In this document: positions 35,295 to 44,506 of the stretch, piece after piece | Layout: each line of letters opens with the position of its first letter | Numbering within the stretch: position 1 is the first letter of the stretch | NCBI RefSeq assembly: GCF_046197865.1 | Contig: NZ_CP166990.1 | Span: 1 to 64,000, forward strand | Length of the DNA: 64,000 nt | Source: JAHKLT01 sp046197865 | GTDB lineage: Archaea; Methanobacteriota; Methanobacteria; Methanobacteriales; Methanobacteriaceae | Reading direction: 5' to 3' | Translations under genes and position numbers: made by a program | Notes under the pieces: model-generated | What the model saw: only the letters and a program-made list of their open reading frames with translations | Told to the model about the DNA's origin: nothing | Databases searched by the model: none

Positions 35295-36527
35295 ATGAAA
35301 ACAGAAATTTTAAAAAAAGCTCAAAAGTTAATTGATTCAACAGATAATAATATCTGTAATCATTGTCTAGGCCGTAAATTCTCAGATGTATTAGATTTAG
35401 ATGGCAATTTAAAAAGAGGAGAAGAAATTAGAAAAAATTTAAAATTAGATAATCCTCAAAATCAATGTCCAATATGTAATGATATTTTTAATCAAATTAA
35501 TGAAGATTTAATTGAAAAAATTGATAATAAAATTAATTATTTAGGTATAGAATTTGAAACATTTTTAGTTGGATCAATGCTATCAAAAGATATTATTGAA
35601 AATGATGAGACATTAGATGAAACTTTTGATTTTGAAGTTGAACCACTTAAGAAGGAATTAAATAGAGAAATTGGTAAGCTACTTGAAAATCATTTTAAAA
35701 AGGAAGTAGAATTTGATTCTCAAGATATTGTAATTAATATTGATTTTAAAAAGTTTTTAGAAGATAAAGTTAATGTAAGAGTTCAAATTAATCCTATTTT
35801 TATTGAAGGTAAATATAATAAATTTATTAGAGGTATTCCTCAAACTAAATGGCCATGTAGAAAATGTAAAGGTAGAGGTTGTGATGAATGCAATGATACA
35901 GGTAAACAATATGTCATGTCTGTTGAAGAGTTAATTTCTGAAAGATTTTTAAAAGAAAGTAAAGGTTATGAAGCTAAATTTCATGGTGCAGGTAGAGAAG
36001 ACATTGATGTTAAAATGTTAGGTTCTGGCAGACCATTTGTACTTGAAATTAAAGAGCCTAAAGTTAGGAATTTAGATTTATCATTACTTGAAAAGGAAAT
36101 AAACACGGAAAATGAAGGAAAAACTGCTTATCACAATTTAAAATTTGTAAAAAGAAATAGAAAAGCAGAAATTAAAGTCTCATCACCTGATACATTTAAA
36201 GTTTATAGAGCATTAGTTGTTTGTGAAGAAGATTATGACATTGAAAAGTTAGAAAAACTAAAATCTTTAGATAAAATAGAACAATTTACACCTTTAAGAG
36301 TAGAACACAGAAGAGCTAAAAAAGTTAGAGCTAAACATGTTAAAAATATAGAAGCTAATGTTATTGATTCAAAGCAATTTGAAATAATTGTTAAAACTGA
36401 AGGGGGATTATATATTAAAGAATTAATTTCTGGTGATGGTGAAAGAACCAAACCAAGTATAGCTGATTTATTAGATGTTGGATGTGTTTGTGCTCAGTTA
36501 GATGTTATTGAAGTTAGTGAAAAATAA
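35295..36527 (+). CDS. pus10: tRNA pseudouridine synthase Pus10
   Basis: 410 residues. Makes pseudouridine 54 and/or 55 in the T loop of archaeal tRNAs. The N-terminal part has zinc-binding CxxC pairs (NICNHCLG, CPICN) and a THUMP-like region. The catalytic domain has the core GAGREDIDVKMLGSGRPFVLE with the conserved Asp near residue 237, and ends with ELISGDGERTKPSIADLL. It forms an operon with srp54. A second CRKCKGRGCDEC cluster lies before the catalytic core. Confidence 0.93.
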   Translation: MKTEILKKAQKLIDSTDNNICNHCLGRKFSDVLDLDGNLKRGEEIRKNLKLDNPQNQCPICNDIFNQINEDLIEKIDNKINYLGIEFETFLVGSMLSKDIIENDETLDETFDFEVEPLKKELNREIGKLLENHFKKEVEFDSQDIVINIDFKKFLEDKVNVRVQINPIFIEGKYNKFIRGIPQTKWPCRKCKGRGCDECNDTGKQYVMSVEELISERFLKESKGYEAKFHGAGREDIDVKMLGSGRPFVLEIKEPKVRNLDLSLLEKEINTENEGKTAYHNLKFVKRNRKAEIKVSSPDTFKVYRALVVCEEDYDIEKLEKLKSLDKIEQFTPLRVEHRRAKKVRAKHVKNIEANVIDSKQFEIIVKTEGGLYIKELISGDGERTKPSIADLLDVGCVCAQLDVIEVSEK

Positions 36528-36791
36528 TTCTTATGAAAAAAGCACACTATTTAAAGAAATTTTAAAAAATTCATTTTTTAATAAAATTCTAATTTTATAA
36601 AAAACATAAGTTTATTAATACCTTTATAGAAAAATTATATTATTATCTTTGATGATATTCATCAAATTTTAACATAATGATTAATTAATTTATTAAAAGT
36701 TAAACACATTTTTTTAAGTAATAACACTTTAAAAGTTCTTATAGCTATTAATAAGTTAAATTTATAATTTAAAATTACAGAGGTTATTTAA

Positions 36792-37082
36792 ATGAAAAGA
36801 TCAAGAGGATTTAAAAGTAAATCAAGAAAAAAAATGACAAAAGTCTTTAGAGAAGGTAGAACTAACCCTATTACTAAAAAACTCCAAAGATTTGAAGCTG
36901 ATGATTTAGTTCATATTATTATTGACCCAAGTATTCAAAAAGGTCAACCACACCCTAGATTCCATGGTAAAACCGCTAAGGTTATTGGATCAAAAGGTAA
37001 AGCTTATATTTTAGCTTTAAACGATGGAAATAAAGCTAAAGAGTTAATCGTTAGACCTGATCATTTGAAAATGCAAGAGTGA
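36792..37082 (+). CDS. rpl21e: Ribosomal protein L21e
   Basis: 96 residues, archaeal and eukaryotic large-subunit protein. Basic N-terminus MKRSRGFKSKSRKKMTK, then an SH3-like barrel with HPRFHGKTAKVIGSKGKAY. It heads the run rpl21e-rpoF-DUF655-rsmA-methylase, an order conserved in archaea. GAGGT lies ten bases before the ATG, and the 264-bp leader region holds TATA-like TTTATAATTT near 36760. The stop overlaps the ribosome site of rpoF. Confidence 0.96.
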   Translation: MKRSRGFKSKSRKKMTKVFREGRTNPITKKLQRFEADDLVHIIIDPSIQKGQPHPRFHGKTAKVIGSKGKAYILALNDGNKAKELIVRPDHLKMQE

Positions 37083-37087
37083 TTTTC

Positions 37088-37426
37088 ATGATTGGTAAAG
37101 AAATATTAGATAGTGAGCCTATTCCTGCAGCTAAGGTAAAGGCAATACTTGAAGATTTTTCTGAAAATAATGAACTTAATTATGAGCAAAATATTACTTT
37201 AAATCATGTTTCACGTTTCAGGCAATTTTCACTTGAAGATACAGAAAAAATAGTTAAAGAACTTGAAGGAATTATTAAAACCAAATATGCAGTACGTGTA
37301 GTTGATTTAATTCCTGAAGATTTAGCAGATTTAAGATTAATTTTTGCTAAAGAACAAATCCCTATTAAAAAAGAAGATATGGAAGAAATTTTAAAAATAT
37401 TAGATAAGTACGATACTTTAGAATAA
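37088..37426 (+). CDS. rpoF: RNA polymerase subunit F (Rpo4)
   Basis: 112 residues, homologue of Rpb4, which forms the RNA polymerase stalk with subunit E. The C-terminal HRDC-like domain is visible (RVVDLIPEDLADLRLIFAKE). I start at the ATG at 37088; a GTG nine bases earlier overlaps the rpl21e stop and belongs to the ribosome site GTGATTTT. Subunit E (Rpo7) is not adjacent here. Confidence 0.92.
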   Translation: MIGKEILDSEPIPAAKVKAILEDFSENNELNYEQNITLNHVSRFRQFSLEDTEKIVKELEGIIKTKYAVRVVDLIPEDLADLRLIFAKEQIPIKKEDMEEILKILDKYDTLE

Positions 37427-37476
37427 TTATTTTTAAAATAAAAATTTCATTTAAATTTTACAAAAGAGCTGATAGT

Positions 37477-38106
37477 ATGGAAAAAAACAATAAAGAAAGA
37501 CAATCTCATAATAAAAAAGAAGATTGCGCAGTAGTCTTAGATTACCTTAGTCTGGGTTATGTAAATTCTGATATGTCTAAATTCCGTGGTAAACCTGTCG
37601 CTCAAGTTATGGGAACTGAAAATTTTACTTTATTAGAACTTAGCCCTAAAGAAGGAGTAAGCTTAGAAATTCACGATAAAGTCTATATTGGTAAAGGTAA
37701 AAGAGAAAAAATCAACAGAATTTTAGGAAAATTAGATTTTGAAAACTTAACTGCTACAGCTAGAATCGAAATAGATTATGCTATTAAAGAGATTATTTTA
37801 TCACAAGAAGATAAATATGTAGAGTATTTCAACACTGTTGGTCCTTTAAACACTAGACTTCATAAATTAGAGCTTCTTCCTGGTGTTGGTAAAAAACATA
37901 GGGATGCACTTTTAGATGCAAGAAAACAAAAACCTTTTGATAGCTTTGAAGATATAAGAAGTAGAGTTCCTTCATTTCCAGATCCTGTTGAAATGTTAGT
38001 TAAACGTATCAAACAAGAGCTTGATAACACTTCAGCTAAAAAAGGTAAGAAAAAATATTATTTATTCACTCCTATTCCTAGGAAAAACATAGAAAAGAGA
38101 AGATAA
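37477..38106 (+). CDS. DUF655 putative RNA-binding protein
   Basis: 209 residues, archaeal DUF655 family, found beside rpl21e, rpoF and rsmA in many archaea, so probably linked to ribosome or RNA work. The N-terminal half is an OB-like barrel (AVVLDYLSLGYVNSD .. VYIGKGKREKINRILGKL). A helix-hairpin-helix, LELLPGVGKKHRDALLDARK, lies near 131-150. The C-terminus is basic and ends in KKNIEKRR-like residues. No catalytic motif is evident. Confidence 0.85.
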   Translation: MEKNNKERQSHNKKEDCAVVLDYLSLGYVNSDMSKFRGKPVAQVMGTENFTLLELSPKEGVSLEIHDKVYIGKGKREKINRILGKLDFENLTATARIEIDYAIKEIILSQEDKYVEYFNTVGPLNTRLHKLELLPGVGKKHRDALLDARKQKPFDSFEDIRSRVPSFPDPVEMLVKRIKQELDNTSAKKGKKKYYLFTPIPRKNIEKRR

Positions 38107-38121
38107 TATTTGAGGGATTCT

Positions 38122-39006
38122 TTGGATAATAAAAATAGCTATTCTTTAGCTAAAAAAACAAAAGAAATTCTAAAAAAACATAATATCAAATTAAATAAAA
38201 AACTCGGTCAACATTATTTAATTGATGAAAATAAAAGAAAACAAATTCTTGATTTTGCATATCTTGATAATAAAGACATCGTTTTAGAAATTGGTCCAGG
38301 AATTGGAACTTTAACTCGTGATATCGCCTCAAAAGCTAAAAAAGTAATAGCTATTGAGCAAGATCCTACTATTTTTAATATTTTATCTGAGAATTTAAAA
38401 GATCTTGATAATGTTGAAATTATAAACGCTGATGCATTAGATATAGATTTTCCTTATTTTAATAAAATTGTTTCAAATTTACCTTATCAAATCTCTTCAC
38501 CAATAACTTTTAAATTTTTAGATTATGATTTTGATTTAGCTATTTTAATGTATCAAAAAGAATTTGTAAACAGAATGATAGCTGATGTATCAACTAAAAA
38601 TTATTCTAGACTTGCAGCTATGCTTCATTTTAAATCTGATATTGAATTTTTAACTAATATTTCTAAAGAATCTTTTTTTCCAAAACCTAAAGTAGATTCT
38701 GCACTTGTTAGATTATCTCCAGCTATTGATATAGAAGAAATCTCTAAAGATGATTATAATAATTATGGTATTTTTACAAAAGCTCTTTTTCAACATAAAA
38801 ACAAAAAATTAAGAAATGCTTTAATTGATTCAAGACATGTTCTAGGTTATAAAGATAAAAAAGAAATTAAAGAAATCTTAAATGAAATTACATCTAAAAA
38901 GCTTAATGATTTATTATCTCAAAAAGTTGTTGGAACATATCCTGAAGATATATTATATTTATCTAAACATTTAGATTATATTATAAAAAGTGAAAATAAT
39001 GGATAA
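38122..39006 (+). CDS. rsmA: 16S rRNA dimethyladenosine transferase
   Basis: 294 residues, KsgA/Dim1 family. Dimethylates two adjacent adenines in the 3'-terminal helix of 16S rRNA, late in small-subunit assembly. Motifs: GQHYLIDENK, SAM motif EIGPGIGTLTRD, the catalytic NLPYQISSP near 122, and FFPKPKVDSALVRL. I start at TTG 38122 because GAGGGA ends four bases before it; a TTG at 38110 is possible. The 3' end overlaps the next gene by 8 bases. Confidence 0.93.
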   Translation: MDNKNSYSLAKKTKEILKKHNIKLNKKLGQHYLIDENKRKQILDFAYLDNKDIVLEIGPGIGTLTRDIASKAKKVIAIEQDPTIFNILSENLKDLDNVEIINADALDIDFPYFNKIVSNLPYQISSPITFKFLDYDFDLAILMYQKEFVNRMIADVSTKNYSRLAAMLHFKSDIEFLTNISKESFFPKPKVDSALVRLSPAIDIEEISKDDYNNYGIFTKALFQHKNKKLRNALIDSRHVLGYKDKKEIKEILNEITSKKLNDLLSQKVVGTYPEDILYLSKHLDYIIKSENNG

Positions 39007-39580
39007 ATTTAAATTAAATACTAGTGAAATGGTTTATGAACCTGCTGAGGATTCATTTTTACTTGCAGAAAATTTAGAAATCTCACCAGATGATACTGTC
39101 TTAGAAATTGGTACAGGTTCTGGTATTGTAGCTATGTATGCATCAAAATTAACTGATAAAGTTGCAGTTACAGATATTAATTATAATGCAATTGAACTTG
39201 CAGAAGAAAATTTTAAAATTAATGGAATTGAAAATATTGAAGTTTTATATGGAGATTTATTTGAACCTGTAAAAAATAGAAAGTTTGATGTAATTTTATT
39301 TAATACGCCATATCTACCTACATCAGATGATGAAATTTTAGATGATGATTTAAATTATGCATTTGATGGTGGCATAGATGGGCGAAAAGTTATTGATCTT
39401 TTTTTAAATGAAGTGAAAAATCACTTAAATGATAAAGGTAAAGTCCAACTAATTCAGTCTTCACTTTCAGATTCAGAAAAGACTTTAGATAAACTTGATT
39501 CATTAGGCTTTGTATCAGAAATAGCTAAAAGTGAAAGATTCTTTTTTGAAGAAATAGTATTAATTAATGGATATTTATAA
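38999..39580 (+). CDS. HemK2/Mtq2-like methyltransferase
   Basis: 193 residues, class I SAM methyltransferase of the HemK family, size and motif like Mtq2, which methylates the GGQ glutamine of release factor aRF1 with a Trm112 partner. SAM motif VLEIGTGSGIVAMYAS is near 35-50. The active-site motif, usually NPPY, is NTPY (LFNTPYLPTSDDE), as in other HemK2-type proteins. It overlaps rsmA, so it is translationally coupled. The start is the ATG at 38999; a GTG at 38990 is less likely. Confidence 0.83.
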   Translation: MDKFKLNTSEMVYEPAEDSFLLAENLEISPDDTVLEIGTGSGIVAMYASKLTDKVAVTDINYNAIELAEENFKINGIENIEVLYGDLFEPVKNRKFDVILFNTPYLPTSDDEILDDDLNYAFDGGIDGRKVIDLFLNEVKNHLNDKGKVQLIQSSLSDSEKTLDKLDSLGFVSEIAKSERFFFEEIVLINGYL

Positions 39581-39581
39581 A

Positions 39582-40439
39582 TTAAAATTCTCCATTAAAT
39601 ACATACTCTGCAGGGCCTTCCATAAAGGCACCAATTTTACCATCTTTTTCATAAATATTAAATATTAAATCTCCACCAGGTAGATGTAATAAGATATTTT
39701 TATTTAATAATCCTAATTTATAAGCAACAATTGCAGTTCCTGTTGCACCTGTTCCACAAGCAAGTGTTACACCAGCTCCACGTTCCCATGTGATCATACG
39801 AGCTTCATCTTTAGAATTAATCTCTACAAAATGAACATTAATTTTTTCTGGGAATTTCACATCACATTCAACTATTGGCCCATATTCATTAATATCTATT
39901 GAATCTACATCATCTACAATAATTATTGCATGAGGATTACCAACATTAACAGCACTCAATTTAAATGTTTCACCATTTATTTCAAAATCTTCATTTAAAA
40001 ATTCTTGTTTTTCAGATTTCATTGGTATTTTAGATGTATCAAATCTTGATAGGCCCATATCTACTTTAAATAATACTGGCTCACCATTTTCAATAGTTAT
40101 ATCCATATTTTTAATACCATCTTTTGTTTGAATAGCTATTTTATCTTTTTTTATAATGCCTTTTGTATAAATGAATTTTCCAAAGCATCTAATTCCATTT
40201 CCACACATTTCAGCTTCTGATCCATCAGGATTAAACATTCTATATCCTATATCAGCTTCATCAGATGGATATACAAATAATATTCCATCACTACCAACAC
40301 CAAAATGTCTGTCTCCTAAAAATCTACAGACTTCAGCTTTTTCATCTTCTGGAATGATTTCTCCTTTACTTTCATCAATAATCACATAGTCATTTCCTAA
40401 ACCATGTAATTTTCCAAATTTAATTCCTTTTAAATCCAT
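39582..40439 (-). CDS. dapF: Diaminopimelate epimerase
   Basis: 285 residues. Interconverts LL- and meso-diaminopimelate for lysine synthesis. Both catalytic cysteines are present: C79 in GSEAEMCGNGIRC and the second in TLACGTGATGTA near 226. The start LHGLGNDYV is typical. It follows lysA by 8 bp on the same strand, so the last two steps of lysine synthesis are co-transcribed. It converges with the HemK2-like gene, one base apart. Confidence 0.95.
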   Translation of the reverse strand: MDLKGIKFGKLHGLGNDYVIIDESKGEIIPEDEKAEVCRFLGDRHFGVGSDGILFVYPSDEADIGYRMFNPDGSEAEMCGNGIRCFGKFIYTKGIIKKDKIAIQTKDGIKNMDITIENGEPVLFKVDMGLSRFDTSKIPMKSEKQEFLNEDFEINGETFKLSAVNVGNPHAIIIVDDVDSIDINEYGPIVECDVKFPEKINVHFVEINSKDEARMITWERGAGVTLACGTGATGTAIVAYKLGLLNKNILLHLPGGDLIFNIYEKDGKIGAFMEGPAEYVFNGEF

Positions 40440-40447
40440 TTTTATCC

Positions 40448-41731
40448 CTATTTTAAATGTTCTGGCATAGTTTGTTTTTGGAAAATATCATCGTAGCTTT
40501 GTTCTTTTCTTACAACAATAGCTTTTTTATTACTAATTAAAACTTCTTTCGGAAGAGGACGGGTATTATAATTTGATGCCATAGTAAATGAATAAGCTCC
40601 AGCATTTAAAATAGCTAAAATATCTCCTTCTTCAACTTTTGGAAGCGGTCTATCTCTTGCAAATAAATCTCCTGATTCACATACATTTCCAGCTACATCA
40701 ACTTCTTCTACATCTTCTTCATCCATCTTATTTGCAATTACCATATGATGATATGAATCATACATTGCAGGTCTAAGTAAAGTATTAAATCCAGCATCAA
40801 TTCCAATAAATTTTCTATAGCTTTGTTTTATACTGTTTACTTCAGTAAGTAATACTGCAGCATCTCCAACTAAATAACGACCAGGTTCTAAATATAAAGT
40901 AGGTTCTGCCATATCATATTCTTTAAGTTTCGCTTTGAACAATTTCATATTTTCTTCTGCAAATTTATCTAAATCTAATAGCTTTTCATCAGGAGTATAA
41001 GGTATTCCAATTCCTCCACCAAAATCTAAAAATTCAAATTCAATTCCAGCTTCTTTATGAACTTTACCTGCTATATCCATAGTAGATTCAATTGCTAGTT
41101 TAAATGGTTCAGGATCTAATATTCCAGAGCCAATATGAGAATGCATACCAACAGGATTAAAACCTAATTCTTTTGCTAATTTATATACTTCAACAGCTTC
41201 TGAGTCCATTATACCAAATTTACTCATTACGCCTCCAGTAATACAATGGTCGTGATGACCTGCACCAACCATAGGATTTACTCTAAATGATATTTTTACA
41301 TTTTCAGGATTTATAAGTTTAGCTAATCTTTTTAAAGCAGACACAGAATCAATATTTAAAATTACTCCTGCATCAGAAACTTCTTTAAGTTCACTATCTT
41401 TAATATTATTTCCAGTAAATAAAATTCGATTTCCTGTGAAACCTAATTTTTTAGAGATATATACTTCACCTGGAGAAACAGCATCAATACATGATCCTTC
41501 CTCTTCAAGTATTTTTAAAACAGCTATGTTTGTATTAGCTTTACATGCATAAAAAACTTTAAAATCTGGATAATATTTACTAAATGCAGAATAAAATCTT
41601 TTATAATTGTCTCTTATTCTATCTTCATCAATTACATAAGTAGGAGTTCCAAATTCTTTAGCTATTTCTACAGCATCTACTCCACCAATTTCTAAATGAT
41701 TTTTTTCATTTGTTTTTATATTTAAATCCAT
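40448..41731 (-). CDS. lysA: Diaminopimelate decarboxylase
   Basis: 427 residues, PLP enzyme making lysine from meso-diaminopimelate. PLP lysine is K64 in FYACKANTNIAVL. GMHSHIGSGI, FLDFGGGIGIPY, EPGRYLVGDA and the CESGDLFAR cysteine motif of the substrate site follow in order. It is the first gene of lysA-dapF. The upstream NUDIX, zinc-ribbon and argD genes run in the same direction with a 29-bp gap, so a longer transcript is possible. Confidence 0.96.
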   Translation of the reverse strand: MDLNIKTNEKNHLEIGGVDAVEIAKEFGTPTYVIDEDRIRDNYKRFYSAFSKYYPDFKVFYACKANTNIAVLKILEEEGSCIDAVSPGEVYISKKLGFTGNRILFTGNNIKDSELKEVSDAGVILNIDSVSALKRLAKLINPENVKISFRVNPMVGAGHHDHCITGGVMSKFGIMDSEAVEVYKLAKELGFNPVGMHSHIGSGILDPEPFKLAIESTMDIAGKVHKEAGIEFEFLDFGGGIGIPYTPDEKLLDLDKFAEENMKLFKAKLKEYDMAEPTLYLEPGRYLVGDAAVLLTEVNSIKQSYRKFIGIDAGFNTLLRPAMYDSYHHMVIANKMDEEDVEEVDVAGNVCESGDLFARDRPLPKVEEGDILAILNAGAYSFTMASNYNTRPLPKEVLISNKKAIVVRKEQSYDDIFQKQTMPEHLK

Positions 41732-41760
41732 AAAATATCTCCTTTAATAATTTTTATTAT

Positions 41761-42162
41761 CTATAATTTATAATTTTTTTCTTCAAGTAATGATATTAAA
41801 GAACTAGAAAGTTTTAAATCTTTAAATTCATCTAAAGATGCCCACATCCAATCAATGTGTTCATCACTAATTTTTACATCATAAGATTCAGACTTAACTT
41901 CCATTATAATTACAACAGTTCTTTTATGTGAAAAATCTTCTTGAACTGCTCCAATCAACTTTCCAATTGTAATATCTAAATTAATTTCTTCTTTAAGCTC
42001 TCTAACTAATGCTTCATCGAAAAATTCTCCGCTGTCAACTTTTCCTCCTGGTAATTCCCAGCAACCAGGATTCGTTCTACACTTTAAAGGCCTTCTAAGA
42101 AGTAAAATTTTTTCATCTTTTTTTAATAATCCTCTCATTGTTAATCCATAGGGTAAATCCAT
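41761..42162 (-). CDS. NUDIX hydrolase, MutT-like
   Basis: 133 residues. NUDIX box GGKVDSGEFFDEALVRELKE followed by EINLDI, preceded by CRTNPGCWELPGG, as in MutT-like enzymes that clean damaged or excess nucleotides. AGGTGAT precedes the ATG. It lies 9 bp after the zinc-ribbon protein gene, inside the argD to dapF run. The substrate is unknown. Confidence 0.87.
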   Translation of the reverse strand: MDLPYGLTMRGLLKKDEKILLLRRPLKCRTNPGCWELPGGKVDSGEFFDEALVRELKEEINLDITIGKLIGAVQEDFSHKRTVVIIMEVKSESYDVKISDEHIDWMWASLDEFKDLKLSSSLISLLEEKNYKL

Positions 42163-42171
42163 ATTATCACC

Positions 42172-42831
42172 TTAAAATGAAACTGTTGATGGTAACTGTC
42201 CAGTTGATTTATATTCAACTAAAGCTTTAGCTAAAATTCTAAGCATAGTACTTGGTGAGACATCGTTTGCTCCAGGTGTATAAATTCCAACATAATTAGG
42301 AGCAATTCCATTATTATCAAACCAAGTTCCAGTTCTTTGGGCCATATCTAAATAATTACTTTTAGCTATTGTTCCAGAATGTATTCTTCCATAAGGATTA
42401 GGAGCGCTTGAAAAGCTTTTAATTGGTATATTTCCATCTTGAGCAGAACTTATCATAGTAATAGATTTTGATAAAATATACAAACATTGATATTTTGTAA
42501 GTTGTACAGAATCAAAACTTATGGTTTGAAAATCTCCTGAGCTTAAAATTGCAGATGCTAAATCAGGAGCTCTTGATACTGGAAAACCTTTATCATATGA
42601 TGCAAGCTCGGTAACTTCACTACTTCCTCCTATATTAGAATTATTTCCAGAAAAAGCTATAATAGCTCCTGCTCCAATAATTCCAATTACAATGAAGATA
42701 GCTATTATTGCTATATATAAGCTGTTATTATTTTCTTTTGTAGTTTGAACTGTTTGTTTTAAAGGAGTTCCGCACTTTTCACAAAATGAAGCTTCATTTG
42801 AATTTCTATATCCACATTTTTGACATATCAT
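42172..42831 (-). CDS. Zinc-ribbon membrane protein with putative pseudomurein-binding domain
   Basis: 219 residues. An N-terminal zinc ribbon (CQKCGYRN..CEKCG) is followed by a membrane helix at about 36-60 (LYIAIIAIFIVIGIIGAGAIIAF), which puts the rest outside the cell. The outer part (about 75-219) has helices such as KYQCLYILSKSITM and SPSTMLRILAKALVEYKSTGQLPSTVSF, similar to pseudomurein-binding repeats of methanogen wall proteins. So a zinc ribbon inside may be tied to a wall-facing sensor outside. It overlaps argD by ATGA. The pseudomurein assignment is by resemblance only. Confidence 0.72.
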   Translation of the reverse strand: MICQKCGYRNSNEASFCEKCGTPLKQTVQTTKENNNSLYIAIIAIFIVIGIIGAGAIIAFSGNNSNIGGSSEVTELASYDKGFPVSRAPDLASAILSSGDFQTISFDSVQLTKYQCLYILSKSITMISSAQDGNIPIKSFSSAPNPYGRIHSGTIAKSNYLDMAQRTGTWFDNNGIAPNYVGIYTPGANDVSPSTMLRILAKALVEYKSTGQLPSTVSF

Positions 42832-43997
42832 TCTAATACTCCATTTAAAACTTTAATTAATGCATCTATTTCTTTTTTACTAATTACAAGTGGTGGTAAA
42901 AATCTTAAAACAGATCCAGCAGTACAATTAACTAAAAATCCTTTTTCTCTTAACTTATTTACTAATGCAGAACAAGGTTCTTTTAGCTCTATTCCAATCA
43001 TAAGGCCCATTCCACGAACTTCTTTAATTTTAGAATGTTTATCTTTTAACTTTAAAAGTTTATCTTTAAAGTATTCTCCTTTTTCTTTAGACTCATTTAC
43101 TAAATTTTCTTCAATTATTGCATCAATTGCAGCATTAGCTACTGCAGAGACAAATGGCCCTCCACCAAAAGTTGTACCATGATCACCAGGTGAAAAGGCA
43201 CTAGCTACTTTATCACTTGCTAAAATAGCTCCTATTGGCATTCCTCCGCCCATAGCTTTTGCAAGTGTCATAATATCTGGCTTTATTCCAAATATTTCAT
43301 ATGCAAACATTGATCCGCATCTTCCAAATCCAGTTTGAACCTCATCAAGAATTAATAGAATTTCTTTTTCCTCACATAATTTGTTTAATTGTTTATAAAA
43401 TTCCTTACTAGGAATATTTACTCCACCTTCACCTTGAATAGGTTCAATCATAATAGCTGCAGTTTCATCAGTTATTTGATTTTTAATACTTTCAATGTCT
43501 CCAAATTCAGCATGTTTAAATCCATGAGGTAAATTTTCTAAATAATCCTTTTTATAGGCGTCTTGACCTGTTGCTGTTAGAGTAGCTATTGTTCTTCCAT
43601 GAAATGAGTTTTTCATAGCTATTATTTCGGTCTTACCTGTATATTTAATAGCTAATTTAATTGCACCTTCATTTGCTTCAGCTCCACTATTTGAAAAGAA
43701 TATTTTATCTAAACAAGTTAAATCTACTAATTTTTTACCAAGTATTACATTAGGTTCATTATAATAAATGTTTGATATGTGAATTAATTTTTCTGATTGT
43801 GTTTTTATAGCTTCTACAACTTTTGGGTGGGTATGGCCTAGATTATTTACAGCTATTCCTGCAAAGAAGTCTGTGTATTTATTTCCATCTTTATCATACA
43901 CTGTTGCACCATGGCCTTTATCTAAGACAATTGGTTGTCTAGAGAATGTATTAATAAAGTATTCTTCTTCAGTTTTTTTGATTTCTTTTGTATTCAT
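42828..43997 (-). CDS. argD: Acetylornithine aminotransferase
   Basis: 389 residues, class III PLP aminotransferase for arginine synthesis; it may also act on succinyl-diaminopimelate-type intermediates. Motifs: FFSNSGAEANEGAIKLA, NSFHGRTIATLTATGQ, LILDEVQTGFGRCG and the PLP lysine region TLAKAMGGGMPIGAI near 242. AGGTG precedes the ATG. It leads the run argD, zinc-ribbon protein, NUDIX, lysA, dapF. Confidence 0.93.
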   Translation of the reverse strand: MNTKEIKKTEEEYFINTFSRQPIVLDKGHGATVYDKDGNKYTDFFAGIAVNNLGHTHPKVVEAIKTQSEKLIHISNIYYNEPNVILGKKLVDLTCLDKIFFSNSGAEANEGAIKLAIKYTGKTEIIAMKNSFHGRTIATLTATGQDAYKKDYLENLPHGFKHAEFGDIESIKNQITDETAAIMIEPIQGEGGVNIPSKEFYKQLNKLCEEKEILLILDEVQTGFGRCGSMFAYEIFGIKPDIMTLAKAMGGGMPIGAILASDKVASAFSPGDHGTTFGGGPFVSAVANAAIDAIIEENLVNESKEKGEYFKDKLLKLKDKHSKIKEVRGMGLMIGIELKEPCSALVNKLREKGFLVNCTAGSVLRFLPPLVISKKEIDALIKVLNGVLE

Positions 43998-44076
43998 TTA
44001 AAACACCTAAAAGTTAATTTAATATTATAATAAAATATATATTTGATAATATTTATATTTTTAAAAACGTGATAAA

Positions 44077-44505
44077 ATGAAAAAAGTAATTATGGAAACT
44101 AATAAAGGTACAATAGAATTAGAATTATTTGAAAAAGATGCTCCAAATACTGTTAAAAACTTTGTAGATTTAATTAACAAAGGTTTTTATGATGGTCTTA
44201 CTTTCCACAGAGTACTCCCAGATTTTGTTATTCAAGGAGGTTGTCCTGAAGGAAACGGTACTGGTGGACCAGGATATTGTATAGATTGTGAAACTGAAGG
44301 TAACCCAAATAAACATGGTACTGGTGCTCTTTCAATGGCTCATGCAGGTAAAAACACTGGTGGAAGTCAATTTTTCATAACTCATTCTCCACAACCTCAT
44401 TTAGATGGTGTTCACACTGTTTTTGGTAAAGTTATCTCTGGAATGGATGTTGTAAATTCCATTAAACAAGGGGATAAAATGACTAAGTTAACTGTTGAAG
44501 GTTAA
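44077..44505 (+). CDS. Cyclophilin-type peptidyl-prolyl isomerase
   Basis: 142 residues, compact cyclophilin that speeds proline isomerisation in folding proteins. FHRVLPDFVIQGG near 45-57 holds the catalytic Arg; ALSMAHAGKNTGGSQFFITHSPQPHLDGVHTVFGKV follows. No signal peptide, so cytoplasmic. GTGAT precedes the ATG. Monocistronic between two minus-strand genes. Confidence 0.94.
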   Translation: MKKVIMETNKGTIELELFEKDAPNTVKNFVDLINKGFYDGLTFHRVLPDFVIQGGCPEGNGTGGPGYCIDCETEGNPNKHGTGALSMAHAGKNTGGSQFFITHSPQPHLDGVHTVFGKVISGMDVVNSIKQGDKMTKLTVEG

Positions 44506-44506
44506 C

